Source: Megasphaera vaginalis (ex Bordigoni et al. 2020)
GTDB lineage: Bacteria; Bacillota; Negativicutes; Veillonellales; Megasphaeraceae
Direction: 5' to 3'
Length of the DNA stretch: 64,000 nt
Assembly: GCF_900240295.1 (NCBI RefSeq)
Contig: NZ_OEQB01000007.1
Span: 1 to 64,000, forward strand
The notes under the pieces are model-generated. The model was given only the letters and a program-made list of their open reading frames with translations. It was not told where the DNA came from and ran no database searches. Numbering within the stretch: the stretch's first letter is position 1; each line of letters begins with the position of its first letter. The translations under genes were made by a program, and so were the position numbers. This document shows, piece by piece, positions 21,711-29,663 of this stretch.

Positions 21711-23117
21711 ATGCTTACCTATGTACTCGACGGGAACAGGTCAGGCTGTCTGTATGAACGGCTGTATAACTGCATTAAAGAGGATATTTTGACACAAGTT
21801 TTACAGGCCGGCGAAAAATTGCCGTCCAAGCGGAGTTTGGCTTCGCATCTGCAGATCAGCACGATGACTGTCGAAACCGCTTACGGGCAGTTGTTGGCTG
21901 AGGGATATATTTATTCTGTAGCAAAAAAAGGATTTTATGTTTCCCCATTTTCGAATCATGGCAGAATCAGTCAGCGACGCGCGCCGCAGTCGCTGCCGGT
22001 GACAAAGACGGCAGAAACGGTTTATTTTGCCGATTTTGTTTCCAATGAAATTCAGCCCGAAATGTTTCCTTTCGCCGCCTGGACAAAGACGATGCGCGCG
22101 GTCATGGCTGAAGAGCAGGAGCAGCTGGTGCGCTGTACTCCTGCCGGCGGCGCGCTCGCGCTGCGCCTGGCCATTTGTGATCATCTGCGCCATTTTCGCG
22201 GCATGTATGTCGAGCCCGAACAGGTCATCGTCGGCGCCGGTACGGAATACCTGTATGGTCTCCTGATTCGTTTCTTCGGGCCGGAACGGGTATATTGTCT
22301 GGAAGATCCCGGTTATGCCAAAATGCGCATGATCTACGCGTACAACAATGCCGCCTGCGTTTACGCCGGCGTTTCCGATGACGGTATCAAAATGGCCGAT
22401 GTGCGGCGACAGCTGGCCGACGTCGTTCACATCAGCCCGTCGCATCAGTTTCCTACGGGGCTGATTATGCCCATTGCCAAGCGCTACGAATTGCTCAGCT
22501 GGGCCAACGAATGTGACGGTCGCCATATTTTGGAAGATGAATATGACAGTGAATTTCGTTTTACGGGCCGGCCGATTCCGACCTTATTCAGCATTGATGC
22601 TTCCGGCAAGGTTATCTATATGAATACCTTTTCCAAAAGCTTATCTCCGACGATCCGTATCAGCTATCTCGTATTGCCGCCGGAGTTGGTGTTGCCGTTT
22701 AAGGAAAAGCTTGGCTTCTTGTCCTGTACCGTTTCCAATTTCGAACAATATACGCTGGCCCGGTTCATGGGCGACGGCTTTTTCGAACGGCATTTGAATC
22801 ATGTACGGACAGCTTACCGACATAAACGCGATCATTTGATCCGGGCCTTGAAACGAAGCCCGTTGTCAAAAAAGACGGAAATTATTGAAGCCAGTGCAGG
22901 GCTGCATTTTCTTCTTCAAGCGGATATTGAAGACGCTGACGCTCAGGTCATCGAACGTTGCCGGAAAGAAGGTTTGCGTCTGACAAGTCTTTCGCAATAT
23001 TATTTCAATCCCCTTTCACAGCGGGAACATACATTTATCATTAATTATTCTACTTTAGAAGAAACCCGGATCGACGAAGCGGTGCGAAAACTTTGCCGCG
23101 CCATGTTGCGCTGCTGA
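21711..23117 (+). CDS. pdxR: PdxR-type MocR regulator (GntR HTH fused to aminotransferase fold)
   Basis: 468 residues. Residues ~10-80 are a GntR winged HTH (YERLYNCIKEDILTQVLQAGEKLPSKRSLASHLQISTMTVETAYGQL). The rest is a fold type I aminotransferase domain with the pyridoxal phosphate Lys in MNTFSKSLSPTIRISYLVLP and YDSEFRF upstream of it. MocR proteins next to and divergent from pdxST act as PdxR, an activator or repressor of pyridoxal phosphate synthesis that senses the cofactor. The sequence fits this well. A weak AGGTCAG site precedes ATG 21711. Confidence 0.88.
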   Translation: MLTYVLDGNRSGCLYERLYNCIKEDILTQVLQAGEKLPSKRSLASHLQISTMTVETAYGQLLAEGYIYSVAKKGFYVSPFSNHGRISQRRAPQSLPVTKTAETVYFADFVSNEIQPEMFPFAAWTKTMRAVMAEEQEQLVRCTPAGGALALRLAICDHLRHFRGMYVEPEQVIVGAGTEYLYGLLIRFFGPERVYCLEDPGYAKMRMIYAYNNAACVYAGVSDDGIKMADVRRQLADVVHISPSHQFPTGLIMPIAKRYELLSWANECDGRHILEDEYDSEFRFTGRPIPTLFSIDASGKVIYMNTFSKSLSPTIRISYLVLPPELVLPFKEKLGFLSCTVSNFEQYTLARFMGDGFFERHLNHVRTAYRHKRDHLIRALKRSPLSKKTEIIEASAGLHFLLQADIEDADAQVIERCRKEGLRLTSLSQYYFNPLSQREHTFIINYSTLEETRIDEAVRKLCRAMLRC

Positions 23118-23193
23118 AGCGCCGCCGGTTGTCATGCGGATGTACGGCTATGGTGCCGGATTCGCAGCGGATATACGGGGAGGTGAGGTTACG

Positions 23194-24180
23194 ATGGACA
23201 GACCACCTAAAGATTTCTATATCGGTCAGGCAGACGTATTGGCGGCAAATGAGAAGTTGTCCGATAAATCTCGCCAGAGTATTTCCATTTCCCGTTCGGC
23301 CCATACGTTGGATGCCTACGCGTCGGACTGGGACGATTTTTATGATTGGTGTGTGCAGCATGAAACATATGCCTTTCCTGCTGCTCCCGAAACGATCGTC
23401 AATTATATTAACGATCTGGCTGATAACGCCAAGGCGAATACTGTTGCCAGACGTATCAGCGCGCTGACGGAGAACTATGAGGCAGCGGGGGTCAAAGATA
23501 ATCCCTGTCGGTTCCCTATGGTGAAAAACGCGTTGCGCGGTATTAAGCGCATGAAAGGTACGCTGCAACAGGGGAAAATGCCGATTCTCTATGACGATAT
23601 CCGAGAGATGACGGCAGCTGTTGACGGCGATGAACTGCAAATTGCCCGTGATAAGGCCATTCTTCTGATCGGTTTTTTCGGCGCCATGCGCCGGTCCGAA
23701 ATCGCCGGACTTGACGTTGAAGATTTGCGTTTCCAGCGTTTGGGCTTGGTCATTACCTTGCGGAAATCGAAAACCGATCATTTGGGACAAGGACAGCGCA
23801 TTGCGATACCCGTCATTAAGGATACGGATATTTGCGCCGTTACGGCTTTAAAACACTGGCTTGCAGTCAGCGGCATTACGACGGGGCCTGTTTTCCGCGG
23901 TTTTACAAAGGGACGCGGCATCCGCAAGACTCGTATTTCCGACAAGGCGATTGCCTTGCTCGTCAAACACTATGTCGCTGTCGTCGGTATGGATCCCGCC
24001 GAATATGGCGCGCACAGCCTGCGTCACGGTTTTGCTACCTCGGCGGCACAACATCGCGTGGAGGAGCGGCAGATTATGCGTCAGACGCGTCATAAATCCC
24101 AAGCTGTTCTGCGGCGTTATATTGATGAGGCGGACAGTCTGATTGATAATCCGATCTTAAAAATTACCGGTGATACCTAA
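23194..24180 (+). CDS. Stand-alone tyrosine recombinase/integrase
   Basis: 328 residues from ATG 23194, with GGGGAGGTGAGG upstream. A SAM-like core-binding domain (ISRSAHTLDAYASDWDDFYDWCVQHE) is followed by a catalytic domain: Arg in GFFGAMRRSEIAGL, HSLRHGFATSAAQ, and TRHKSQAVLRRYI with the His and the nucleophilic Tyr. It differs from the prophage integrase and from typical XerC/D length and order. No excisionase, attachment repeat or phage gene is adjacent, so it may be a chromosomal resolvase or the remnant of an old element. Confidence 0.88.
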   Translation: MDRPPKDFYIGQADVLAANEKLSDKSRQSISISRSAHTLDAYASDWDDFYDWCVQHETYAFPAAPETIVNYINDLADNAKANTVARRISALTENYEAAGVKDNPCRFPMVKNALRGIKRMKGTLQQGKMPILYDDIREMTAAVDGDELQIARDKAILLIGFFGAMRRSEIAGLDVEDLRFQRLGLVITLRKSKTDHLGQGQRIAIPVIKDTDICAVTALKHWLAVSGITTGPVFRGFTKGRGIRKTRISDKAIALLVKHYVAVVGMDPAEYGAHSLRHGFATSAAQHRVEERQIMRQTRHKSQAVLRRYIDEADSLIDNPILKITGDT

Positions 24181-24217
24181 AAAACAGCCTTCATCTTTTT
24201 TGATGAAGGCTGTTTCC
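24180..24217. terminator. Bidirectional terminator between recombinase and yneA-like gene
   Basis: AAACAGCCTTCATC and GATGAAGGCTGTTT form a 14-bp stem with a six-T loop. It has a T-run on the minus strand, serving the yneA-like gene, and follows the recombinase stop on the plus strand. Confidence 0.85.
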
Positions 24218-24226
24218 GGCTTACTG

Positions 24227-24553
24227 TCAATGTGAAAATTTTGCTTTGGCCGCTGCTGCCGTTCCCTTTTCTACGGGAATCTGCAAAATCTGTCCGGGGC
24301 GGATATCTTCGGAATGAGACAAATGGTTGGCTTCCACGATGGCATAGACCTGGCTGCGTATATCGCTTCCCGGTTCGGCCACGGAAGAAGCCAATTTCCA
24401 GATCGTATCTCCCTCTTCGACCCGAACGGCTACGTAATCCTTATCGGCATAATAACTCCAACCTGCCTGCATGAAGGCGGCGGCTAAAACGAAGAATAAA
24501 GCGATATAGCGAAGGCGCCGTACGGTGCCGCGTTTTTTTGGTGATTTTTTCAT
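24227..24553 (-). CDS. YneA-like SOS cell-division inhibitor (membrane-anchored LysM protein)
   Basis: 108 residues. A basic N-terminus is followed by one membrane span (residues ~15-33, LRYIALFFVLAAAFMQAGW), then a LysM domain (VRVEEGDTIWKLASSVAEPGSDIRSQVYAIVEANHLSHSEDIRPGQILQIP). The size, topology and divergent placement next to lexA match YneA of Bacillus, which delays cell division during the SOS response. Its promoter is a perfect -35/-10 pair (TTGACA-N18-TATAAT) with a LexA box inside the spacer, so strong LexA repression is expected. A terminator follows the gene. Confidence 0.82.
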   Translation of the reverse strand: MKKSPKKRGTVRRLRYIALFFVLAAAFMQAGWSYYADKDYVAVRVEEGDTIWKLASSVAEPGSDIRSQVYAIVEANHLSHSEDIRPGQILQIPVEKGTAAAAKAKFSH

Positions 24554-24575
24554 AGCAGATCACTCCCAGCAAAGA

Positions 24576-24587
24576 GAACAGATGTTT
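24576..24587. promoter_or_regulatory. LexA-box-like palindrome 1
   Basis: GAACAGATGTTT, a match to GAAC-N4-GTTC with one mismatch, in the leader of the yneA-like gene. Confidence 0.5.
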
Positions 24588-24590
24588 TGC

Positions 24591-24602
24591 AAACAATTGT
24601 TT
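24591..24602. promoter_or_regulatory. LexA-box-like palindrome 2
   Basis: AAACAATTGTTT, a perfect palindrome matching the LexA box core (AAC-N4-GTT), downstream of the yneA-like -10 box. Confidence 0.5.
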
Positions 24603-24615
24603 GGTGGCTGTGATT

Positions 24616-24645
24616 ATTATATCGCCGAACATATGTTCTTGTCAA
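24616..24645 (-). promoter_or_regulatory. Promoter of the yneA-like gene with embedded LexA box
   Basis: On the minus strand, TTGACA (24645-24640), 18 bases, TATAAT (24621-24616). The perfect LexA box GAACATATGTTC occupies the spacer. Confidence 0.85.
24627..24638. promoter_or_regulatory. LexA box 3 (perfect match)
   Basis: CGAACATATGTTC contains GAAC-N4-GTTC without mismatch, the Gram-positive LexA consensus. Confidence 0.88.
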
Positions 24646-24653
24646 GGTAAATG

Positions 24654-24665
24654 AAACAAATGTTT
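24654..24665. promoter_or_regulatory. LexA-box-like palindrome 4, overlapping the lexA -35
   Basis: AAACAAATGTTT. It overlaps the -35 box of the lexA promoter, as expected for autorepression. Confidence 0.6.
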
Positions 24666-24692
24666 GCTTTTTCTCCTGCAACACCGTATAAT
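24664..24692 (+). promoter_or_regulatory. lexA promoter
   Basis: TTGCTT, 17 bases, TATAAT, 31 bases before the lexA ATG. Confidence 0.65.
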
Positions 24693-24722
24693 AAAGATAC
24701 ACTATATAGGAGTGAGATCAAT

Positions 24723-25340
24723 ATGCTGAATAATGAAAAACTCTTAAATCACAGGCAACGTCAGATTCTGGAATATATCCGCAGTTGTGTCCATCAGAAC
24801 GGCTATCCGCCTTCGATTCGTGAAATTTGCAGTTCCGTCGGTCTCAGTTCTACGGCGACCGTATATTCTCATTTGAAAAGTCTGGAAGAAAACGGTCTGA
24901 TTCGTCGCGGTTCTTCCAAAAACCGTACCATCGAGTTGCTCGATGAAGGTTCGTGGCGGTCAAAAAAAGTTGTTCCCGTCCCTATCGTCGGCCAGGTGCG
25001 CGCCGGCGTTCCCGTTCTGGCGGAAGAAGTTATTGAAGATGTCTACCCCTTTCCTGCCGAATTTATCGGCGATGACGACTGCTTTATGCTGACCGTTCGC
25101 GGCGACAGTATGCGCGATGCCGGTATACTGGAAGGCGACTGGCTTATTGTGCGAAAACAGGATCTGGCGCGAAACGGCGAGATTGTCGTGGCCATGCTTG
25201 AAGATGAAGCGACGGTTAAGCGCTACTATTTGGAAAAGGACTGCGTTCGTCTGCAGCCGGAAAATGATGCCTATGAACCCATCTACACGCGTAACTGTAA
25301 GATTCTCGGCAAGGTTATCGGCGTTTTCCGCCTGTATTGA
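24723..25340 (+). CDS. lexA: LexA, SOS repressor
   Basis: 205 residues from ATG 24723 (TAGGAGTGAG upstream). The N-terminal winged HTH (HRQRQILEYIRSCVHQNGYPPSIREICSSVGLSSTATVYSHLKSL) is followed by the S24 peptidase domain. The cleavage bond Ala94-Gly95 (QVRAGVPV), nucleophile Ser129 (RGDSMRDAG) and general base Lys166 (EATVKRYY) are all present. RecA-stimulated self-cleavage relieves repression. It controls itself and the divergent yneA-like gene through the palindromes between them. Confidence 0.97.
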   Translation: MLNNEKLLNHRQRQILEYIRSCVHQNGYPPSIREICSSVGLSSTATVYSHLKSLEENGLIRRGSSKNRTIELLDEGSWRSKKVVPVPIVGQVRAGVPVLAEEVIEDVYPFPAEFIGDDDCFMLTVRGDSMRDAGILEGDWLIVRKQDLARNGEIVVAMLEDEATVKRYYLEKDCVRLQPENDAYEPIYTRNCKILGKVIGVFRLY

Positions 25341-25626
25341 CCGACGCCGGACTACCTTGTAACATTACGATAAACGATACGTCGTTTTTATTTTCAGAAA
25401 ACGCGGCTTTTCCTTGCAGGAGGCCGTGTTTTTTATTTGGCAAAATCTGGCGTCCGTATGGGCCGGTAACCTTTTGCCGTTTTACGAAGCCCTGTACGCA
25501 TGAATAGGGCGCGAGCGAAACAAGACCAACCTAGCCCTTTCCCCGTGCTTTTGTCGTTATCGACGCTGTACGGAAAATGTGATATGATAAGGAAGAATCA
25601 TAAGTTTATAATTTTTTACTGGAGGC
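25341..25626. other. Intergenic stretch between lexA and purC
   Basis: It holds an imperfect lexA terminator (ACGCGGC to GGCCGTGT followed by T6, about 25400-25435). Closer to purC there is a -10-like TATGAT near 25580. I looked for a purine or PRPP riboswitch and could not recognise one. Nothing else is supported. Confidence 0.5.
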
Positions 25627-25632
25627 ATGAAG

Positions 25633-26505
25633 ATGAAAGAATACAAACCGTATAAATCCGGGAAAGTGCGTGAAGTATATGATGCCGGTGACAGCATCAT
25701 CATGGTGGCAACGGATCGAATTTCTGCATTCGACCATATCTTAAAAAACAAGATCACACAAAAAGGCGCTATCTTGACGCAAATGTCAAAATTCTGGTTT
25801 GATTTTACCAAGGATATCTTGCCGAACCATATGCTTTCAGTAGATACTGCCGATATGCCTGAATTTTTCCAACAGGAACAATTTGCGGGAAACAGCATGA
25901 AATGCCGAAAATTGACCATGATTCCTATGGAATGTATCGTTCGCGGTTATATTACCGGCAGCGGCTGGGAAAGCTATCAAGAAAACGGCACGGTCTGCGG
26001 CATTACGCTGCCGGCAGGTCTGCGTGAATCACAAAAATTGCCGGAAGCGATTTTTACGCCGAGCACCAAGGCGGAAATCGGTGATCACGACGAAAACGTC
26101 TCCTTAGAACAGGGGATTGCATATTTAGAAAAAGAATTCCCCGGAAAAGGGCGTGAATATGCCGAAAAAATTCGTGACTACACACTTGCCCTTTATAAAA
26201 AATGCGCAGATTATGCGCTTTCCCGCGGCATCATTATTGCCGATACGAAATTTGAATTCGGACTTGATGAAGAAGGGCAGATCGTCTTGGGTGACGAAAT
26301 GCTGACGCCTGACAGTTCCCGCTTTTGGCCGCTCAAAGGCTATGAAGCCGGTAAATCGCAGCCTTCTTACGACAAACAATTTGTTCGCGACTGGTTGAAG
26401 GCACATCCGGATAGCGATTACCTCTTGCCGCAGGATATTATTGACAAAACGATTGAAAAATACAAAGAAGCCTATCAGTTATTGACGGGCCGGGACTTCC
26501 GATAA
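25633..26505 (+). CDS. purC: SAICAR synthetase (purine biosynthesis)
   Basis: 290 residues from ATG 25633, seven bases after GGAGG (an ATG six bases earlier is too close). It catalyses the ATP-dependent joining of CAIR and aspartate in de novo purine synthesis. Recognised segments are YKSGKVREVYDAGDSIIMVATDRISAFDHIL, PMECIVRGYITGSGWESYQ, and IIADTKFEFGLDEEGQIVLGDEMLTPDSSRFWP. The length and insert pattern fit the longer yeast Ade1-like type rather than the ~240-residue short form. It appears monocistronic; no other purine gene is adjacent except the purine permease downstream. Confidence 0.95.
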   Translation: MKEYKPYKSGKVREVYDAGDSIIMVATDRISAFDHILKNKITQKGAILTQMSKFWFDFTKDILPNHMLSVDTADMPEFFQQEQFAGNSMKCRKLTMIPMECIVRGYITGSGWESYQENGTVCGITLPAGLRESQKLPEAIFTPSTKAEIGDHDENVSLEQGIAYLEKEFPGKGREYAEKIRDYTLALYKKCADYALSRGIIIADTKFEFGLDEEGQIVLGDEMLTPDSSRFWPLKGYEAGKSQPSYDKQFVRDWLKAHPDSDYLLPQDIIDKTIEKYKEAYQLLTGRDFR

Positions 26506-26530
26506 TTTCCTTATTCATGTGTCTGCAGAA

Positions 26531-26575
26531 CTGCACGGCCGAAGACAGGTCATCCGCTTCAGCCGCGCAGTTTTT
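26531..26575 (+). terminator. purC terminator
   Basis: CTGC-ac-GGC-c-GAAG pairs with CTTC-a-GCC-gc-GCAG (an interrupted stem) and is followed by five T. Confidence 0.65.
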
Positions 26576-26628
26576 CGCTTTCTTGTGGAGTGAAGATCTT
26601 TCTTTTTACAAAAAAGAAGAGGTCAGTA

Positions 26629-26657
26629 TTTACAAGGAATTGTAATGATTATATTAT
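26629..26657 (+). promoter_or_regulatory. Purine permease promoter
   Basis: TTTACA, 17 bases, TATTAT, 42 bases before the permease ATG. Confidence 0.65.
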
Positions 26658-26698
26658 TATATTATCTGGTCATTTTATTCTGCTGAGGAGTTGATACA

Positions 26699-28093
26699 AT
26701 GGAGAACAAAGAAGGATTTCTGGATCGATTGTTCCATTTGCAGGCAAACGGAACATCGGTCAAAACCGAATTGTTGGCAGGAATCACGACGTTCATGACG
26801 ATGGCCTATATTTTGGCTGTCAATCCTACTATCCTGAGCGGTGCCGGCATGGACAAGGGCGCCGTACTTACGGCGACAGCGCTGGCATCCTGTCTGGGAA
26901 CGTTGCTGATGGCCGTTTTGGCTAATTATCCCTTTGCACTGGCTCCCGGTATGGGGCTGAACGCTTTTTTCGCTTATACAGTCGTGTTGCAAATGGGGTA
27001 TTCTTGGCAAATGGCATTATCGGCAGTTTTTGTAGAAGGTATTATTTTTGTCATTCTCTCTCTCACCAATATTCGCGAAGCCCTTTTTAACGCCATTCCG
27101 ATGAACCTGAAAAAAGCCGTTTCCGCCGGTATCGGCTTATTTATAGCTTTGATCGGGCTTCTAAATGCGCAGATCATTGTTGCCAACCCGGCTACGAAGA
27201 TATCACTCTTTTCCTTTAAGCAATCGGTTGCCGCCGGAACCTTTCAGACAACGGGCATCACAGTGCTTTTGGCTATGGCGGGCATCATTTTTACGGCGAT
27301 TATGATGGTCAGAAAAGTACGCGGCAATATTCTTTGGGGCATCCTGTTTACGTGGATTCTCGGTATCATTTGTGAAATGACGGGCCTGTACGTTCCTAAT
27401 CCGGAAATGCATATGTACAGCGTCATCCCCAATCTTTCAGCCGGCGCCGCCGCATTTATGCCGGCAAGCCTGTCGCCTATTTTGGGACAGCTGGATTTCA
27501 GCAATATGTTCAGCATCGACTTCTTCGTCGTCATGTTCGCCTTTCTTTTCGTCGATATTTTCGATACCTTGGGAACTCTGATCGGCGTTTCTTCCAAAGC
27601 GGATATGCTCGATAGCGAAGGCAAACTTCCCCGTATTAAAGGGGCCTTGTTGGCAGATGCTTTTGCAACGACCTTCGGCGCTTTAATGGGAACCAGCACG
27701 ACGACGACTTACGTCGAAAGCGCTACCGGTGTCAGTGAAGGCGGACGGACCGGCCTGACCGCCGTCTTTGTAGCTATCTTCTTCGCTCTTTCTCTGGTTC
27801 TGTCGCCGTTCTTCATGGCAATCCCCGCTTTCGCTACGGCTCCGGCTCTGGTTATCGTCGGCTTCCTCATGCTCACTGCAGTAACCGGTATTGCCTTTGA
27901 CGATCTGAGGGAATCCATTCCTGCTTACATTGCCATTATCGCCATGCCCTTCTGTTACAGTATCTCAGAAGGCATTTCCTTCGGCGTCATTTCGTATGTA
28001 GTGATCAATTTCTGTACAGGCCGTCGTGATAAAATCAGTATTTTAATGTATATTCTGGCGATTCTGTTTATCGGGAAATACATTTTCCTGTAA
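26699..28093 (+). CDS. AzgA-type purine (adenine/guanine/hypoxanthine) permease
   Basis: 464 residues of the NCS2 family, AzgA/PbuG branch. Diagnostic segments are VKTELLAGITTFMTMAYILAVNP at the start, ANYPFALAPGMGLNAFFAYTVV, FLFVDIFDTLGTLIGVSSKADMLD, and GTSTTTTYVESATGVSEGGRTGLTA. About 12-14 membrane segments are expected in the inner membrane, with proton-driven uptake of purine bases. It is next to purC, so salvage and synthesis are linked in position; I did not recognise a purine riboswitch in its leader. Exact substrate preference is not readable. Confidence 0.92.
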   Translation: MENKEGFLDRLFHLQANGTSVKTELLAGITTFMTMAYILAVNPTILSGAGMDKGAVLTATALASCLGTLLMAVLANYPFALAPGMGLNAFFAYTVVLQMGYSWQMALSAVFVEGIIFVILSLTNIREALFNAIPMNLKKAVSAGIGLFIALIGLLNAQIIVANPATKISLFSFKQSVAAGTFQTTGITVLLAMAGIIFTAIMMVRKVRGNILWGILFTWILGIICEMTGLYVPNPEMHMYSVIPNLSAGAAAFMPASLSPILGQLDFSNMFSIDFFVVMFAFLFVDIFDTLGTLIGVSSKADMLDSEGKLPRIKGALLADAFATTFGALMGTSTTTTYVESATGVSEGGRTGLTAVFVAIFFALSLVLSPFFMAIPAFATAPALVIVGFLMLTAVTGIAFDDLRESIPAYIAIIAMPFCYSISEGISFGVISYVVINFCTGRRDKISILMYILAILFIGKYIFL

Positions 28094-28106
28094 AGGATTG
28101 AGCCAA

Positions 28107-28138
28107 AAGAAGCTGTCAGCTGACGGCTTCTTTTTTTT
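28107..28138. terminator. Bidirectional terminator between convergent genes
   Basis: AAGAAGCTGTC and GACGGCTTCTT flank AGCT and are followed by a T-run on the plus strand. The 3' end of the minus-strand gene (stop at 28116) is part of the stem. Confidence 0.8.
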
Positions 28139-29399
28139 GCACATAGTCTCGGATTTTATGAAGCCATACGAATTGATAGGGCTTGTAAGTGCCGCGCAGC
28201 TTTTTCAACGACGCTGTTCGGATGATCGTAATGATGTCCAGCAGCGCCGTCGCCTTGCGCGGCGACAGTCCCGCCTGTTGCGGCGTTTTTTTGGCGTAAG
28301 GCAACAGCAGCGCTGCCGCTCTTTCGCATTCGTCGTTGATGATGTGGAAGCGGGCATTCAGCAGATCGCGGTGCGGTTGCGGCAAAAGCTGCTCCATTTC
28401 GTACGTCTTCCAAAGGTAGCGGTATTTATCAAGATCTCTGCCACGGAGTGTCATCAGCAAAAGCGATTCGTACATATAGAAAAAGCCGTGAACACTACGG
28501 CCGGAACGGCGTCGCAGGAGATCGAAGGATGCGGCGTAATGATAATATTTTAAGGCAGCGTCATATGCAGCATTTTTATGCGGGTGAAGATCATATTGCC
28601 AACCGTAATCAAATAACTTTCCCAGCAGGTAGTAGATGTCCCAAGCTTGTTCAAAGGACTGTTCCTGACTTATCAAACGCTGCAAATCTATGACTTTACG
28701 CGGCAGTTTTTCTTCTCGGCGTGCCGTATCAATCGCTTCATAACAACGCTTGAACAGAGCGGTTCGGCCCTCTTGATCCCGGTTGTCCGACACCAGACGG
28801 GGAAAGAGAAGTCTGCATTCGTCACCGATAAGGGAGCGCTGCGGCAGCAATTCCAAGCCGCTGCGGCACAAGCCGTAACACGATCTGACGTAAATGCCGG
28901 CGAAATCGGCTTTTTCTTCCTGCGGCAATGCTTTAACCGTCCTGATGGTACGATCGTATATGGCGTACGCTTCCTGCTGTTGTCGTTTTTTTTGCTGAAA
29001 AGGTTCGGGATTGGTAAAATCGTGAGCGTCCCGATACAGCAGGAGCGCGAAACGATACAGTACGGTGACGGTAACGTCGGAAGCGATTAATTCACGAAAA
29101 TACGGTATGGCCTGTTGAGCCCACTGGTGATTTTGATAAGAACGGGCGGCAGCTTTTGTGAAATACCCCCTGAAATACGCCTTTGCCAAGGGCGCGAGGA
29201 CAAGTCTGCGTTCACTTTCCCGTGCGTATGCCAGCGCTTTTTCGTAGACGCTGACAGCTTGCCGTAAGCTGCTTTCACACTGTATGTTGCAGGAAAAGGA
29301 TCGTTCCAAAAGAAGATCGCCTTCTCTGCACAGTTTCAAAAGAGTCTCTCTGCCTTTTCGCTTTGCCGTCACAACCGTTTCAGCTTGTTTCTTTAACAT
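28116..29399 (-). CDS. Unrecognised helical-repeat (TPR-like) cytoplasmic protein
   Basis: 427 residues from ATG 29399 (GAGGTG upstream); an in-frame start seven codons earlier has no site. There is no signal peptide or membrane span. The sequence is made of paired amphipathic helices rich in Ala, Tyr, Leu and Arg, such as SSLRQAVSVYEKALAYARESERR, AYAIYDRTIRTVKALPQEEK and AAYDAALKYYHYAASFDLLRRR, which suggest degenerate tetratricopeptide repeats, and thus a scaffold. It is preceded by a MarR-type palindrome overlapping a likely promoter, with marR itself immediately upstream in the same direction. No known family or partner is evident. Confidence 0.7.
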   Translation of the reverse strand: MLKKQAETVVTAKRKGRETLLKLCREGDLLLERSFSCNIQCESSLRQAVSVYEKALAYARESERRLVLAPLAKAYFRGYFTKAAARSYQNHQWAQQAIPYFRELIASDVTVTVLYRFALLLYRDAHDFTNPEPFQQKKRQQQEAYAIYDRTIRTVKALPQEEKADFAGIYVRSCYGLCRSGLELLPQRSLIGDECRLLFPRLVSDNRDQEGRTALFKRCYEAIDTARREEKLPRKVIDLQRLISQEQSFEQAWDIYYLLGKLFDYGWQYDLHPHKNAAYDAALKYYHYAASFDLLRRRSGRSVHGFFYMYESLLLMTLRGRDLDKYRYLWKTYEMEQLLPQPHRDLLNARFHIINDECERAAALLLPYAKKTPQQAGLSPRKATALLDIITIIRTASLKKLRGTYKPYQFVWLHKIRDYVQKKEAVS

Positions 29400-29663
29400 G
29401 AACACACCTCGTTTCAGCACTTTTCTTCTCTCATTGTCTCATGGAAAGATTAAAAGACGGTGAAACGAGGATTAAAAAAGGATTAAAATTCAGTAATATG
29501 AAAATGAAAAGATTGTAACAGCGTAACTTTCCTTTTCAACGGATAGAAAAATTAACGAAAGAATATAGTCTTTCTTCAGCCTAATAATACAAAAAGAAAG
29601 ATAAAGTCTTAGTTACTGTAAAAATATTAATATAGTTAGCTAACTAATTATTTAAAATGTGAT
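29400..29663. other. AT-rich regulatory interval of the helical-repeat gene
   Basis: No gene is seen. It contains the palindrome TAGTTAGCTAACTA (29633-29646) and a candidate minus-strand promoter (TTTAAA-N16-TATATT). The leader downstream of that promoter is about 230 bases, long for a simple gene, and is A-rich on the plus strand near 29480-29520. Confidence 0.5.
29629..29656 (-). promoter_or_regulatory. Promoter with MarR-type operator
   Basis: The perfect 14-bp palindrome TAGTTAGCTAACTA lies between TTTAAA (29656-29651) and TATATT (29634-29629) on the minus strand. It is the classical form of a MarR-family operator and sits 3' of marR, pointing to the helical-repeat gene as the target. 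Confidence 0.6.

Noticed and set aside
21801-22526. Long open frame antisense to pdxR
   Set aside because: No ribosome site or domain; pdxR on the plus strand is complete and canonical.
25341-25632. Possible purine or PRPP riboswitch before purC
   Set aside because: I could not find the conserved purine aptamer loops or a terminator/antiterminator pair; only a lexA terminator and a -10-like box are visible.
26580-26698. Possible purine riboswitch before the purine permease
   Set aside because: The interval between the promoter and the ATG is too short (about 40 bases) for an aptamer.
28448-29090. Plus-strand frames opposite the helical-repeat gene
   Set aside because: Short overlapping frames without ribosome sites; the minus-strand gene has a start site, terminator and regular helix pattern.
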